DNA of 64,000 bases from Stackebrandtia endophytica (lineage in GTDB: Bacteria; Actinomycetota; Actinomycetes; Mycobacteriales; Micromonosporaceae), in NCBI RefSeq assembly GCF_006716355.1, contig NZ_VFOW01000001.1, positions 3,782,001-3,846,000 of the forward strand. Reading direction: 5' to 3'. The notes beneath the pieces were generated by a model. That model did no database searches. It was not told the origin of the DNA and saw only the letters and a program-made list of their open reading frames with translations. A program made the translations under genes and the position numbers. How positions within the stretch are numbered: position 1 is the stretch's first letter; the number at the start of each line of letters is the position of its first letter. Positions 1-9,846 of the stretch are shown one piece after another.

Positions 1-50
1 GCGAGGATCACTGCAACCGTGGGGCGTTCGGCGCGCTCAAGACTCATCAT
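1..50 (-). CDS. 5' end of a possible nucleotidyltransferase-like gene (cut by window edge)
   Basis: Reading leftwards from tandem ATG codons at 50 and 47, the frame is open to the window edge and gives MMSLERAERPTVAVILA. A short polar lead followed by a V-A-V-I-L-A strand is how IspD/TarI/GlmU-type nucleotidyltransferases usually begin, just before the G-x-G-T-R loop, but that loop would lie outside the window. The ribosome binding site is weak. The direction fits the neighbouring minus-strand acyltransferase. Only 16-17 residues are visible, so family assignment is a guess; a GT2 enzyme could start similarly. Confidence 0.35.
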   Translation of the reverse strand, partial: MMSLERAERPTVAVIL

Positions 51-75
51 CAAATGTGGGGGCACCACCGAAACG

Positions 76-87
76 ACCACCGGTGGT
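76..87. promoter_or_regulatory. 12-bp perfect palindrome in the 51-324 intergenic stretch
   Basis: The sequence ACCACCGGTGGT is its own reverse complement and lies about 26 bases upstream of the partial minus-strand gene at the left edge, inside a run of CCACC-like motifs. This is a suitable place for a repressor site. Nothing else was recognised in the rest of the 51-324 stretch, which separates that gene from the 3' end of the acyltransferase at 325. Confidence 0.3.
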
Positions 88-324
88 GGGGGGTCCCATG
101 CTCCTGTTCTCACCTGAATACTGGCACGCGTTCATCCTTGACGCGAGCCCATAACTATTGGGGTGACCTGATTCCGTGCTGTGGCTCACCGGGGCGAGGA
201 GCCCTGGGGCATTGACATACACGATAACGGACCGCGTCAGGTTGCAAAAAACACCACATTGGGCCGTCGGAGTTCGACAACCCCGCAATCCGGACACCGG
301 TCACAGTGGTGTGCCCGTGTCGCA

Positions 325-2454
325 TCACGCGGGGTCCCGATCGTCGGTGATCTGCAGCGCCTTGCTCAGCAGCGGACTGATGAACTCGGAGTATGTGCTG
401 GTCATGTGGTGACTGTCTCGATACATGAGGACGTTGCCCAAGACCACCGGGCAGGTGTCGGCGGCGCAGAACCAGGGCAGCGGATCGACGACGGTGACAT
501 CCTCCGCGTCCAACGCCTCCGTCACCATGTCGCGTCGATCGGGTTGGAGGACCACGTCCGCCTGATCGGCGGTGCACCGTGAGACGCCGTCGAGGTTGGC
601 GGCGACGCAGTCGGGTACCTTCTCCTCGAAGTTGGGCGTGTCGGCCAGGTAGAACAGTTCGGTGTCGTCGTCGGCGACCGTACGGAACGAGTCGACGAAC
701 CCGTCCACCCAGACTTGATCGGCGTTCTCCTCCTCGGCGGGGCTACTGGCATCGCTGGTCGCCATCACCACCATGTCGGGTTCGATGTCCTGCATCAGCT
801 CCAATGACTCGTCCCGCCACTGCTCGCACTCGTCGTAGTCGCGTTTGAACAGTGAGCTGTAGGTGACGACGTCGGACGCGGGACAGGCGCTCTTGGTGAG
901 ATTGACGAGTTCCCAACCTTGATCGGTCGCAATGGACTCCAAGGCCGGAAACCAATGGGCCGCATGTGAATCCCCGAACAACACCATGGTCTGGTCGGCA
1001 TCGGGGTCGCCGTAACGGCAGGAGGCCTCAGTGGACACCTCGTCGAAGTCCAGGTGGCAGCGATCGGGGTAGGTCCGCGGCAGATCCGCGCCGACCTCGT
1101 CCAACGACGGGGTGAGGTTGACGGGGACGTTTCGGACCCCGGCGGCGGCGGTCAGCGCGTCGGTCAGATCCTCCTGCGTCAATTCGTCCACGGCGATCTC
1201 GGTTTCCTCACCGGTACCGGTGGTGCTGGGCGCCACCAATCCCGCCAGCAGGCTGACGACGACCACCATACTGGACAGAGCGAACCCAAGGCCTATGCCC
1301 CGCCACGGCTTCGATGTCAAAGAACGTCGATGACGAACCGGGTTCTCGATGAGACGATACGAGGCCAGCGAGATCGCCAACCCCAGCAACACCAGCCCCA
1401 GATTCACCGGAACGGAGGCCTCGACTCCCAACGCGTAGGGCCCGATCATCAAGACCGGCCAATGCCACAGATACCAGCCGTACGACAGCTTGCCGATCCA
1501 CTGCATCGGCTTGACACCCAGCAGCGAATGAACCACCGAACCCCGATCGGCGCAACCGGCGGCGATGACCAGGACGGTCCCCGACACCGGCAGCAGCGCC
1601 AGGTAACCGGGAAAGACGGTGGCCCCGTCGAAGAGGACCGCCGCACCGAAGATCAACGCGACACCTACGCCACCCAACGGACCGGCCAGGACCCGCGGAA
1701 TCCGGGTCGCCTGCGCGGCGAACACCGCCAGCAGCGCGCCCAGCGCCAGTTCCCAAGCACGCGTATGGATCCCGAAGTACGCCCATGGAGCCGACGCGCT
1801 GGTTTGAACGACACTCAGATAGAAGGACGACCCGGCCACTGCAACCAGGGCGACCGTGACCGGACCGGTCATCGAACCCCGACGGTGGCGCCACATCACC
1901 GCGATCGACAACAGCAACAACGGCCACACGATGTAGTACTGCTCCTCGACCGCCAAGGACCAGAAATGTTGAAGTGGCGACGGTTCGTCGTCAGAGGCCA
2001 GATAGTCGGTACCCAGCACGGCCAACCGGTAATTGATGGCATAGAAACCGCTGGCCACCGCGTCGGTGAGGATCGAGGTGAACCTGGTTGGCGGCAACCA
2101 GAACCACGCCGCCGCCACGGTGGCCACGATGACCACCGCCGAGGCGGGCAACAGCCGGACGGCGCGGCGAGCGTAGAAGCGCCGAATCGAGATCGAACCG
2201 GTGTCGGCCAACTCCCGCAGCAGCAGTGAGGTGATGAGGAAACCCGAGATGACGAAGAAGACGTCGACCCCGACATAGCCGCCGGTGAGGAACGGGACTC
2301 CCGCATGCCCCAACACCACCAACAGCACCGCGATCGCGCGCAGTCCCTCGATGTCGGGGCGAAACGACGTCCGGCGGGTGCGTTCGTGTGCGGTCGGCTC
2401 CCGGTGGGGTTTCTTCTCGGCTGGCGGGGTCGTGGAGGTAGACAAAGTCAACAC
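325..2454 (-). CDS. acyltransferase-3 / SGNH-hydrolase fusion, putative glycan O-acyltransferase (copy 1)
   Basis: Integral-membrane O-acyltransferase of the OafA/YrhL type, about 709 residues. The N-terminal half is an acyltransferase-3 domain with some ten hydrophobic spans and the family signatures FRPDIEGLRAIAVLLVVLGH, GVDVFFVISGFLI, RFYARRAVRLLP and FWSLAVEEQYYIVWP. The C-terminal 270 residues are an extracytoplasmic SGNH domain with the block I serine in FGDSHAAHWF and the block V Asp/His in YRDSHHMT. In this family the membrane half moves an acyl group across the membrane and the SGNH half places it on a surface glycan. The GTG at 2454 was chosen; an upstream GTG at 2505 adds 17 residues without a better ribosome site. 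It is a paralogue of the gene at 4848-6917. The acceptor is unknown. Confidence 0.9.
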   Translation of the reverse strand: MLTLSTSTTPPAEKKPHREPTAHERTRRTSFRPDIEGLRAIAVLLVVLGHAGVPFLTGGYVGVDVFFVISGFLITSLLLRELADTGSISIRRFYARRAVRLLPASAVVIVATVAAAWFWLPPTRFTSILTDAVASGFYAINYRLAVLGTDYLASDDEPSPLQHFWSLAVEEQYYIVWPLLLLSIAVMWRHRRGSMTGPVTVALVAVAGSSFYLSVVQTSASAPWAYFGIHTRAWELALGALLAVFAAQATRIPRVLAGPLGGVGVALIFGAAVLFDGATVFPGYLALLPVSGTVLVIAAGCADRGSVVHSLLGVKPMQWIGKLSYGWYLWHWPVLMIGPYALGVEASVPVNLGLVLLGLAISLASYRLIENPVRHRRSLTSKPWRGIGLGFALSSMVVVVSLLAGLVAPSTTGTGEETEIAVDELTQEDLTDALTAAAGVRNVPVNLTPSLDEVGADLPRTYPDRCHLDFDEVSTEASCRYGDPDADQTMVLFGDSHAAHWFPALESIATDQGWELVNLTKSACPASDVVTYSSLFKRDYDECEQWRDESLELMQDIEPDMVVMATSDASSPAEEENADQVWVDGFVDSFRTVADDDTELFYLADTPNFEEKVPDCVAANLDGVSRCTADQADVVLQPDRRDMVTEALDAEDVTVVDPLPWFCAADTCPVVLGNVLMYRDSHHMTSTYSEFISPLLSKALQITDDRDPA

Positions 2455-2795
2455 GTCGCTGTGGGTCGGCGGTCGGTGAACGGTGATGCCCTGGAGGCAC
2501 AACACGCACAGGATGACATATGCCCCATTTGGCTTCCTGGCATGCTCGAATCCGTTGCCCGAAGCGACAACCGTGCACGCTCACCCGGGCCGGTGATCCG
2601 CTTCGCGGCCTGTCGATCGAGGGGAAGCCGTTCGTCCGGATGATCGCGTAAGTTTGGTGACTCACCACCACCGAACACCCTCTCGTGACCGGTGACACGA
2701 CTTTTCCGCTCGACGCACGTGAGTGTGACCTCACGGTGCCAACCGACCTCGCGATGGAAGACGATGATGAGCCCGACTCCACCGGTGCAAGCCTC
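2455..2795. other. divergent intergenic region with a small palindrome
   Basis: This stretch separates the minus-strand acyltransferase from the plus-strand glycosyltransferase and should hold both promoters. The only structure seen is a perfect inverted repeat, TGGTGA-C-TCACCA, at 2655-2667, a possible operator. An in-frame ATG at 2754 (and an open frame back to 2685) could lengthen the glycosyltransferase, but the added residues are acidic and unlike a GT4 N-terminus. Confidence 0.4.
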
Positions 2796-4826
2796 ATGAA
2801 GATCACGTTTCTGGTGCACGCGATGTACGGCCTCGGGGGCACGATCCGCACCACCCTCAACACGGCGTCGGCGCTGGCCGACCGAGGGCACGAGGTCGAG
2901 ATCGTCTCGGTCGTCAGAGCCGGGACCCAACCGCGTCTGGAGTTCGACCCGAGGGTCCGGGTCATGTCGCTGCTGGACAAGCGCCCGGATTCACACCGGG
3001 ACCCGGCTGACGGGGGCCACATCCGCACCGGACGCGACCGGGCGCTTCTGGAGCAGCCGTCGGCAGCCTTCCCCAAAGCGGAGACGATCTACCACAAGTA
3101 CAGCGCGTTGACCGACCGCCGGATCGCGCGGTTTCTGCGGCATCACCGCACCGATGTCTACGTGGGTACTCGGCCGGGGCTGAACGTGTACCTGTCCCAG
3201 TTCGCCGCGGGGCGGGCGGTCCTGGTGGGGCAGGAGCACATGTTCCACGACTATCACTCGGCGGCGTTGCGGCGCCGGATGGCGCAGGCATACCGGCGAC
3301 TGGACGCGTTCGTCACCGTCACCGCGGCCGACGCCGACAAGTACCGCGAGACCATGCCGCATCTGGCCGACCGGATCCACTTCATCCCGAACACGGTTCC
3401 ACAATGCCGGGTCGAACCGGCCGACGGCACGTCACGGACGATCATCGCGGCCGGCCGCATCGAGAAGGTCAAACGTTACGATCTGCTGATCCGTGCCTTC
3501 GAGGAGGTCGTCGCCGGTCACCCCGATTGGAAACTGCGTATCTACGGCGTCGGCTCCGAAGTGGAGAACCTACGCGACCTCATCGGACAACTGGGGCTGA
3601 ACAACTCGGTTCTGTTGATGGGCGCGCATTCCCCCATCGACGTCGAATGGGTCAAGGGCTCGATCGCCGCGGTCACCTCGGAGTACGAGTCATTCGGGTT
3701 GACCATCATCGAAGCCATGAGCGCCGGACTCCCGGTGGTCTCCACGGCCTGCCGCATGGGGCCGCTGGAACTCATCGACGACGAGGTCGACGGTCTCCTG
3801 GTCACCCCCGGTGATACCGGAGCCATCGCCAGCGGCCTGCGCAAACTGATCGAGAACCCCGACCTGCGCCACCGCATGTCCCAAGCCGCCCAGGCCAAGG
3901 CCCGCAAGTTCGCCCCCGACATGGTGGTCGGCCAACACGAGGCCCTCTTCCAGTCCCTTCACGACACTCACCACCCCCGCCCGCGTCCCAAGTTGCGCCT
4001 GCGAGACACCCTGACGAAGGGTGCTTACCGAAAGCTCGACCGCCGGGACGTGGTGCCGTCAGCGGGGCTGGCGACCACGGTCGCCTGCCGGGCTCGGGCA
4101 TTCGATGAACTGAGGATTGACGTATCGGGTCCCGTGCAATCGGCTCGGCTCGTCAGTGAACGTCATTCGCCTGTCGAGCTGACGCTCGAACCGTGTCCCG
4201 GCGGGGCGTCGATCGATCTGCCGCCACGCGTGTGGCGGAGCATGTCCGCCGGAACATGGCAACTGGAGGTGGACGGCTCAATGCCAAAGGTGATCTACGT
4301 GGACAGTCGCGCTCTGGCGGGAGGTCGGACCGACGATGGGGTGCCGTTGTCGGCGGTGCCATACGCCGACGGCGGTTGCCTGGCGATCCGGCTGTGGAAA
4401 CGGAAGTTGTACGCCGAGATGGATCACGTGCGTTGGGTCGGTGCGTCGCTGCAGATCGAGGGAGACGTATTCGGCGGCGTGCCGGTACCGGCGGACGCCC
4501 GAATGTGCTTGAAGTCCGCCAACGGGTCGACGGAACCGATCGACGTTCCATTGTCGCTGCGAGGTTCCCGGTTCAGCGCGTTGATCGACACCGATGAACT
4601 GAGGACCCACCACACCGGCGAGCACGACGTCTGGCATCCGTATCTGCTGAGCTCCGCCTTCCCGGGCGGCAGGCTGCGACCCGGGCGGTTCTTCGACGAC
4701 ATCGCCAACAAACGACGGATCGTCCGGTTTCCGGCTAACACTATCGGGAAGGTCCGGGTGGAGCCTTACTGCATGTCAGATAACCAACTCGCGATAAGGG
4801 TCACCGGCGAGCTTGACGTGTCTTAG
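2796..4826 (+). CDS. GT4-family glycosyltransferase with C-terminal beta-rich accessory domain
   Basis: Retaining GT-B glycosyltransferase of group 1 (GT4), 676 residues from the ATG at 2796. The start was chosen because MKITFLVHAMYGLGG is the typical first strand and glycine loop. Residues about 1-395 hold the catalytic unit: IIAAGRIEKVKRYDLLIRAF opens the second Rossmann domain, and YESFGLTIIEAMSAGLPVV carries the E-x7-E motif near residues 295-305. The remaining ~270 residues are beta-rich and unlike GT4. Part of that tail resembles a segment in the GT2 enzyme at 9847-13173. Similar enzymes decorate teichoic-acid-like polymers in Gram-positive bacteria, so cytosolic or membrane-face glycan assembly is likely; donor and acceptor are unknown. 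It ends 21 bases from the convergent acyltransferase. Confidence 0.85.
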   Translation: MKITFLVHAMYGLGGTIRTTLNTASALADRGHEVEIVSVVRAGTQPRLEFDPRVRVMSLLDKRPDSHRDPADGGHIRTGRDRALLEQPSAAFPKAETIYHKYSALTDRRIARFLRHHRTDVYVGTRPGLNVYLSQFAAGRAVLVGQEHMFHDYHSAALRRRMAQAYRRLDAFVTVTAADADKYRETMPHLADRIHFIPNTVPQCRVEPADGTSRTIIAAGRIEKVKRYDLLIRAFEEVVAGHPDWKLRIYGVGSEVENLRDLIGQLGLNNSVLLMGAHSPIDVEWVKGSIAAVTSEYESFGLTIIEAMSAGLPVVSTACRMGPLELIDDEVDGLLVTPGDTGAIASGLRKLIENPDLRHRMSQAAQAKARKFAPDMVVGQHEALFQSLHDTHHPRPRPKLRLRDTLTKGAYRKLDRRDVVPSAGLATTVACRARAFDELRIDVSGPVQSARLVSERHSPVELTLEPCPGGASIDLPPRVWRSMSAGTWQLEVDGSMPKVIYVDSRALAGGRTDDGVPLSAVPYADGGCLAIRLWKRKLYAEMDHVRWVGASLQIEGDVFGGVPVPADARMCLKSANGSTEPIDVPLSLRGSRFSALIDTDELRTHHTGEHDVWHPYLLSSAFPGGRLRPGRFFDDIANKRRIVRFPANTIGKVRVEPYCMSDNQLAIRVTGELDVS

Positions 4827-4847
4827 TAGCCGCTCGCCAGATCGTTC

Positions 4848-6917
4848 TCACAGACCCAACTGGCCGGCCAATAGCGGTGCCAGTGTTTCCGCATAGGTTG
4901 CACTGATGTGGTGTCGATCGCGATACATCAACACGTTTTCAATGATGACCGGGCAGGCGGTGTCAGTGCAAAACCAGGCGAGCGGGTCGATGACGGTGAC
5001 CCCGTTGGCTCGCAGCGCGTCGTTGGTTGCCGAACGCCGCTCCGGCTGTACGAGGGCGTCCTCCAGTGGTTGTACGCACGCCGTGGCAGTGGATAGATTG
5101 ACGGCGAGACAATCAGCGACATTCTCTTCCAGCCAGGGCGTATCGGCGATGTGAACCAGCTTGGTGTTCGGTCCCGCGACGGCCTCGAATGAATTGATGA
5201 ATCCAGATACCCAATCACTGTCGGGCGTGTCGGTGTCCACGGGTTCGCCACCGTCACTGACCGGCATGATAACGATCTCCGGTTCCTGTTTTTTAATGTA
5301 GCTCAGGGTATTTTTGCGCCACTGCACACATTCGTCGTAGTTTCGTTCCAAAGCAGACACATAAGTGGTGACCATCGGGGCAACGCAGGCGCTTTTGGTC
5401 AGGCTGAGCAACCTCCAGCCGTACTTGAAGGCCAGCTTCTCCAAGGCCGGAAACCAGTGGGCGGCATGTGAGTCTCCGAACAGGACCATAGTACGGTCAG
5501 CGCTTGAATCACCGTAAACACAGTCAGAATTTGGTTCCACCGCGTCGAAATCGGCATGGCAACCATCGGCATATACCGGTGGAATGTCCTGTTTGATGTT
5601 TTCGAGTGACGGCGTGAGGTTGGCTGGGACGTCATTGATCTTGATGCCGCTGGCCAACAGGTCGGCCAATTCGGACTCGTTGATCTCTTCACCGTCTATT
5701 CCAGCAGCGTCCCCCGTACCCGTCGTGGGTGGAATGAAGACGAATCCCAGCGAAATCACCACTGCCATTCCGCTGGACAGTGCGATCCCCAAACCCAACC
5801 CACGGCGTGACTTCCGAGTAAGCCATCGTTGGCGCCGGATTGGGTTCTCTAGGAAGCGGTATGACAGGGCTGCAATGCACAAAGAACCTGCTACCAACAT
5901 CATGTTGACCCCCAGGCTCGGTTCAACACCGAATGCCACTGGGCCAATGAGCAGGACCGGCCAGTGCCACAGATACCAGCCATAGGAAACCGCACCAACA
6001 GCGGTCAACGGTGGAAGACTCAACAGCCAAGTTACTCCGTGTCTTTGGCCGGTACCGCCATATATGACGAACGCGGTGCTCAACACCGGGAGGGCTGCCA
6101 CCCAGCCGGGGAAGGCGGTGTGGCCGGAGAAAACAACCGAGGACACCACGATTCCCGCGAGACCTACCCACGCGATGACTGCAGCAAGGACACGCGGCAA
6201 GTACCGCTCTCGGTAGACGGCCAGAGCCACGATCGCACCGATGGCCAGTTCCCAGGCACGCGTGTGGGTACCAAAGTAGGCCCACGGCGCCATCGACTGA
6301 GTTTGCACGATGCTGATGATGAGCGAGATCGCGGTCATCGCGAACAGGAGTGCGAAGATCGGCCCCAGGTTGAGACGACGTCGATGGCGCTGTGACACGA
6401 ATGCCGTGATCAACAACAAGAGCGGCCAAACAAGATAGAACTGTTCCTCAACGGACAGTGACCAGAGGTGCTGAAATGGGGATGGTGGCTCGTCGGCAGC
6501 GAGGTAGTCGGTGCCTTGAAAGGCGAGCCGATAGTTGACCAGATAGAAGACGCTGGATATGGCGTCTATCAAAATGGATCCATACCGTGTACCGGGCAGC
6601 CACCACCAAGCTGCCACCAGCGTCGTCACCAGTACCGCGGCGGCGGCAGGCAATAGACGCACCATTCGGCGCGCATAGAATCGGCGGATGGAGATGGTGC
6701 CGGTATTGCGGAGTTCGGTAAGCAACAGGAGGGTAATGAGGAAACCTGAGATGACGAAGAAAACGTCAACGCCGATGTAGCCGCCGGAAAGAAAGGGAAC
6801 CCCCGCGTGACCGAGCACGACGAGAAGGACCGCGATTGCTCGCAGTCCTTCAATATCGGTTCTGAACGTTAGATGACGTGTAGGGGCGGCCTTTTCGGAC
6901 TTAAGATCCCCGTTCAA
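4848..6917 (-). CDS. acyltransferase-3 / SGNH-hydrolase fusion, putative glycan O-acyltransferase (copy 2)
   Basis: Second O-acyltransferase, 689 residues, collinear with the gene at 325-2454. It carries the same acyltransferase-3 signatures (RTDIEGLRAIAVLLVVLGH, GVDVFFVISGFLI, LWSLSVEEQFYLVWP), followed by an SGNH domain with FGDSHAAHWFPALE and a closing YRDRHHIS block. It overlaps the upstream small membrane gene by four bases (ATGA), so the two are probably translationally coupled in an operon running from 13173 down to 4848. Base composition is visibly less GC-rich than copy 1, suggesting a different history despite strong protein similarity. The role is probably acetylation or similar acylation of the glycan built by the upstream glycosyltransferases. 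Confidence 0.9.
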   Translation of the reverse strand: MNGDLKSEKAAPTRHLTFRTDIEGLRAIAVLLVVLGHAGVPFLSGGYIGVDVFFVISGFLITLLLLTELRNTGTISIRRFYARRMVRLLPAAAAVLVTTLVAAWWWLPGTRYGSILIDAISSVFYLVNYRLAFQGTDYLAADEPPSPFQHLWSLSVEEQFYLVWPLLLLITAFVSQRHRRRLNLGPIFALLFAMTAISLIISIVQTQSMAPWAYFGTHTRAWELAIGAIVALAVYRERYLPRVLAAVIAWVGLAGIVVSSVVFSGHTAFPGWVAALPVLSTAFVIYGGTGQRHGVTWLLSLPPLTAVGAVSYGWYLWHWPVLLIGPVAFGVEPSLGVNMMLVAGSLCIAALSYRFLENPIRRQRWLTRKSRRGLGLGIALSSGMAVVISLGFVFIPPTTGTGDAAGIDGEEINESELADLLASGIKINDVPANLTPSLENIKQDIPPVYADGCHADFDAVEPNSDCVYGDSSADRTMVLFGDSHAAHWFPALEKLAFKYGWRLLSLTKSACVAPMVTTYVSALERNYDECVQWRKNTLSYIKKQEPEIVIMPVSDGGEPVDTDTPDSDWVSGFINSFEAVAGPNTKLVHIADTPWLEENVADCLAVNLSTATACVQPLEDALVQPERRSATNDALRANGVTVIDPLAWFCTDTACPVIIENVLMYRDRHHISATYAETLAPLLAGQLGL

Positions 6918-7276
6918 TTTGCATCACGAGAGTTCTTCAAGGCCGCCAACATTTCCCGGTGACGCACCGCCGCCTCATGGCGTTCGGATTCGATGGTGCC
7001 CAACAGGCGACGATGAGTGGTGTCGATGCGGGCTTCGACTCGGTCGAGCCGCGTCTCAAGGCCAGTGCTTTTCGGCTGGTTGAGTTTCGTCACCCTTCGG
7101 GACAGCTGGACGATCACCAGAAGCAGCAGCATATTCAACATCGCCAGCGACAGCATGCCCCACTCCGGTGCACCAATCGCGGTGAAGCCGCCTGCGGCTA
7201 CAACCAATAGTCCGGAGCATGTGACGGCGGCCAGTTGGGGCCTGGACATTTGCTTCACGATTTTCAACAAACGCAT
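6914..7276 (-). CDS. small membrane protein: two-helix hairpin plus coiled coil
   Basis: A 120-residue protein with two close hydrophobic segments (about residues 14-35 and 39-60) and a charged, heptad-like tail with many E, R and A (RLDRVEARIDTTHRR). I recognise no named family. The plan, a membrane hairpin followed by a coiled coil, is the same as the first ~130 residues of the methyltransferase-like protein at 13352-14461. Both lie at the borders of the same glycosyltransferase operon. It sits 27 bases after the GT2/GT4 gene and overlaps the acyltransferase by four bases, which points to a scaffold or length-control role in the same membrane complex; that role is inference. Confidence 0.75.
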   Translation of the reverse strand: MRLLKIVKQMSRPQLAAVTCSGLLVVAAGGFTAIGAPEWGMLSLAMLNMLLLLVIVQLSRRVTKLNQPKSTGLETRLDRVEARIDTTHRRLLGTIESERHEAAVRHREMLAALKNSRDAN

Positions 7277-7303
7277 GGTTGCGTGCTAGCTCCTTTTAGC
7301 GAC

Positions 7304-9754
7304 TCAGCGCTTGAGAATGGTGGTGATGAGGTCGTAATAGGACTGGTGGCTGTACCGGCGTTCTACTTGCTCCCGAGCAGTATGACTCTGCCTCAAGAAT
7401 GCGGCTTCGTCGCTGTAATACTTGTCGATGAGACTGGGAACTTCGTCCGGTGTGCAATAGATCGCCCCTTCCCCGAAGGTGTTGGCGAAGTGGTGTGGCA
7501 AGAGTGTCACGCAGCCGGCAGCGAGTGCTTCCAGAATGGTGCGACCAAATGCCTCGATCTGTTTTGGATGTGGAAAGTACACATAGAAGTCCAGTTGATG
7601 CAGGAAACTGGGAACACTGACTTCATCGTAGTCATAGGCAACCCAGTTCAGCGGGAGGTCTTCACCGTCCAGCAATGCCCGAGCGGTTGTTGCCCCGCCC
7701 ATGAAACGTACATCCACATTGGGTGAATCGGGGTAGACGGTTAGCAGGCTTCCTCGGCCGGCGGGCCACTTGGTCCAGTGATCCCGCGAATGTCGGCCGA
7801 TGATCGGCCTAGGACCTCGAAATCCTGTCCGTGGTACCGACCACGACGATGCATCGATGATCCCCGGCATGTCGAAGGAAGCAACTTTCGACGGTTCCAG
7901 TGCAGGTGGGCTAAGAGCGGTACGGACCGTTGGTCCCTGCGGACACCATATCGCTTCCGTCCCGAACCATTCTGCTGCGGCCTCATCGCAGGTCCGTGGT
8001 ACGTAGCGCTGGTCAGTGCCGTCGTCCTCTGCAGGTGCCTGGTTGCCGAGAATGATCAACTTGTTGGGTCGGAGTCGGTGCGTCTGGCCACCCGCAAACT
8101 GGAGAATGGGTGGATACCGCAGTATCAGTAGGTCTATGTCCACATCGTCGGTGGGAAGAACCTGGTCGACTACCCCGCTGTTGATCAGTCGCTGGACCGG
8201 AGTACACAGTGGCTTGCGGTGAATGGTCATGAACCGGAAGGCTTCGAAGTGGGTCACAGCCACTCGAAGCCCTCGGTCGGTCAACGCGGTGATCTCTTCG
8301 ATCATGGATTTCTGGGGGCCGCCATAAGCCCGCCAGTCAGCAGCGAAGACAACGTCATACGACCGTTTGTCGATCGCTCCGAGGAAGTGAGGCGGTGCGA
8401 AGAATCGGCGGTTGATCTGGTGCTTGGGCAGGTATGAATCAGCTCCACCGCGAATGTCCTCATGCCACAATCCGTATGCCGATCGGTATGCGGCACGCGC
8501 TGGATGCATCCACCCGGCTTGAAACTCCGCGCGCGACAACGACACCGGCGACAACCGGATAACGGTGTGCACCTGATCTTTCAAGTGCTTTACCGCCTTT
8601 GAACCGAACGCGGCCTTGATACGGTGACAGAATTCGGTGTCAGCCGCTTTCCGGACCTCGTCGAGATATCCAATGCGATCCATGACAACACGACGACGGA
8701 ACATGAGTGAAGCGGTGCAGATCTCGATTGCGGCCCGTCCCACTCTCACCGCCATCAAATTCTCGGTGACTTTCAAGCCGTCAGACGTGGTCGCCATCAG
8801 CTGTTCATCCCTCAAAAGCGGAGCTACTTGCTGCTCCAGCCGCCTGGGATGGGACCAGTCATCAGAATCCTGGATGGTGACAAACTCACCGGTTGCAGCG
8901 TCAAATGCTGCATTGCGGGCACGGTAGGTGCCACCGTTTTGATCCAGTCGGATCAACCGGACGCGTTCATCGATGGCCTGGGCCTGTTCGAGGATCGGTA
9001 TGTAGTCATCGCCGGAGCCGTCGTCGACTATCAATACCTCCAGGTTCTGCCATGTTTGGTGGCATATCGACTTTACGGCGGTTACCAACGTGTGGTCGGG
9101 GCAGTAGGAGGTGACTACCACGGTTATAACCGGACCAACGTCGACCGGCTTGACCGGTTCTGTCGCCAGGCGGTCGAACGGGGTTGCATCCCCATCAGCG
9201 ACGATTGGCACGGGATCGGTGAACAGACGTTGAAACGTTGACGTCCACGCGTCTGGATCGCCGTCGCCGGTGAATGGATTGGTCCGATCCATTTCAAGGG
9301 AAGTGCGTGCCTTCACAGAGAGCTTCTGATAGCGCTCCAACAGCCCGGTTATGGGAATCCCGGCTTGCAATGCAAGCTGCGTATGAATTTCCTGGTCCCT
9401 GGCGGGCAGCTGAGAGGGACCGTCGATCCCCGCGGCCAACTCGTACAACTTCATCGCGTTGACACGGTCATCATCAACTTGGTCTTGTAGTGCTAGGAGA
9501 CGAGCGAGCTCAGCCACGGCCACGGGGTCGATATCAGAAGGCTTTTCGCCGCCGGTTGCTGCCGCCAACAAGGCATCCATTGAGTTCACTGACGGTGCGG
9601 CGGCCCGAACGAGCAATGCCCGTGCGCTCAGCGAACGGGTACGTAGCGCGGTACTCGACAGAGCTCCTGGTGCCCGCCGTGCTCGGATCGACAGATAGTC
9701 GTCCAGAAGTTGAGGAGGGTGTGTGTGGGATGTGGCCGCGCGATCAGGACTCAT
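7304..9754 (-). CDS. two-domain glycosyltransferase (GT2 followed by a GT4-like domain)
   Basis: About 816 residues from the ATG at 9754, chosen because GGAAAGG lies five bases upstream; a GTG at 9838 would add 28 residues without a ribosome site. After a helical lead of ~200 residues comes a GT2 domain: VITVVVTSYCPDHTLVTAVK, LIVDDGSGDD and FVTIQDSDDWSHPRR, which has the DxD metal site. The last ~350 residues form a second unit with ADWRAYGGPQKSMIEEI near its start and IEAFGRTILEALAAG near its end, the E-x7-E region of GT4 enzymes. Joining an inverting GT-A and a retaining GT-B module in one chain is common in capsule and teichoic-acid synthesis, where two sugars are added in alternation. It is the second gene of the minus-strand operon. 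Confidence 0.85.
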   Translation of the reverse strand: MSPDRAATSHTHPPQLLDDYLSIRARRAPGALSSTALRTRSLSARALLVRAAAPSVNSMDALLAAATGGEKPSDIDPVAVAELARLLALQDQVDDDRVNAMKLYELAAGIDGPSQLPARDQEIHTQLALQAGIPITGLLERYQKLSVKARTSLEMDRTNPFTGDGDPDAWTSTFQRLFTDPVPIVADGDATPFDRLATEPVKPVDVGPVITVVVTSYCPDHTLVTAVKSICHQTWQNLEVLIVDDGSGDDYIPILEQAQAIDERVRLIRLDQNGGTYRARNAAFDAATGEFVTIQDSDDWSHPRRLEQQVAPLLRDEQLMATTSDGLKVTENLMAVRVGRAAIEICTASLMFRRRVVMDRIGYLDEVRKAADTEFCHRIKAAFGSKAVKHLKDQVHTVIRLSPVSLSRAEFQAGWMHPARAAYRSAYGLWHEDIRGGADSYLPKHQINRRFFAPPHFLGAIDKRSYDVVFAADWRAYGGPQKSMIEEITALTDRGLRVAVTHFEAFRFMTIHRKPLCTPVQRLINSGVVDQVLPTDDVDIDLLILRYPPILQFAGGQTHRLRPNKLIILGNQAPAEDDGTDQRYVPRTCDEAAAEWFGTEAIWCPQGPTVRTALSPPALEPSKVASFDMPGIIDASSWSVPRTGFRGPRPIIGRHSRDHWTKWPAGRGSLLTVYPDSPNVDVRFMGGATTARALLDGEDLPLNWVAYDYDEVSVPSFLHQLDFYVYFPHPKQIEAFGRTILEALAAGCVTLLPHHFANTFGEGAIYCTPDEVPSLIDKYYSDEAAFLRQSHTAREQVERRYSHQSYYDLITTILKR

Positions 9755-9846
9755 TGCGCCTTTCCATGCCGGGCCCGAGGTATCGAGCGTTCGACCAGCT
9801 ACGAGTCGCGGTGTTCCCGATTCGAAGCTGGCCACCACCGTGGTTG

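Noticed and set aside
1054-2229. 391-codon plus-strand open frame
   Set aside because: Antisense to the first acyltransferase; a low-complexity Q/R/H-rich product typical of high-GC shadows.
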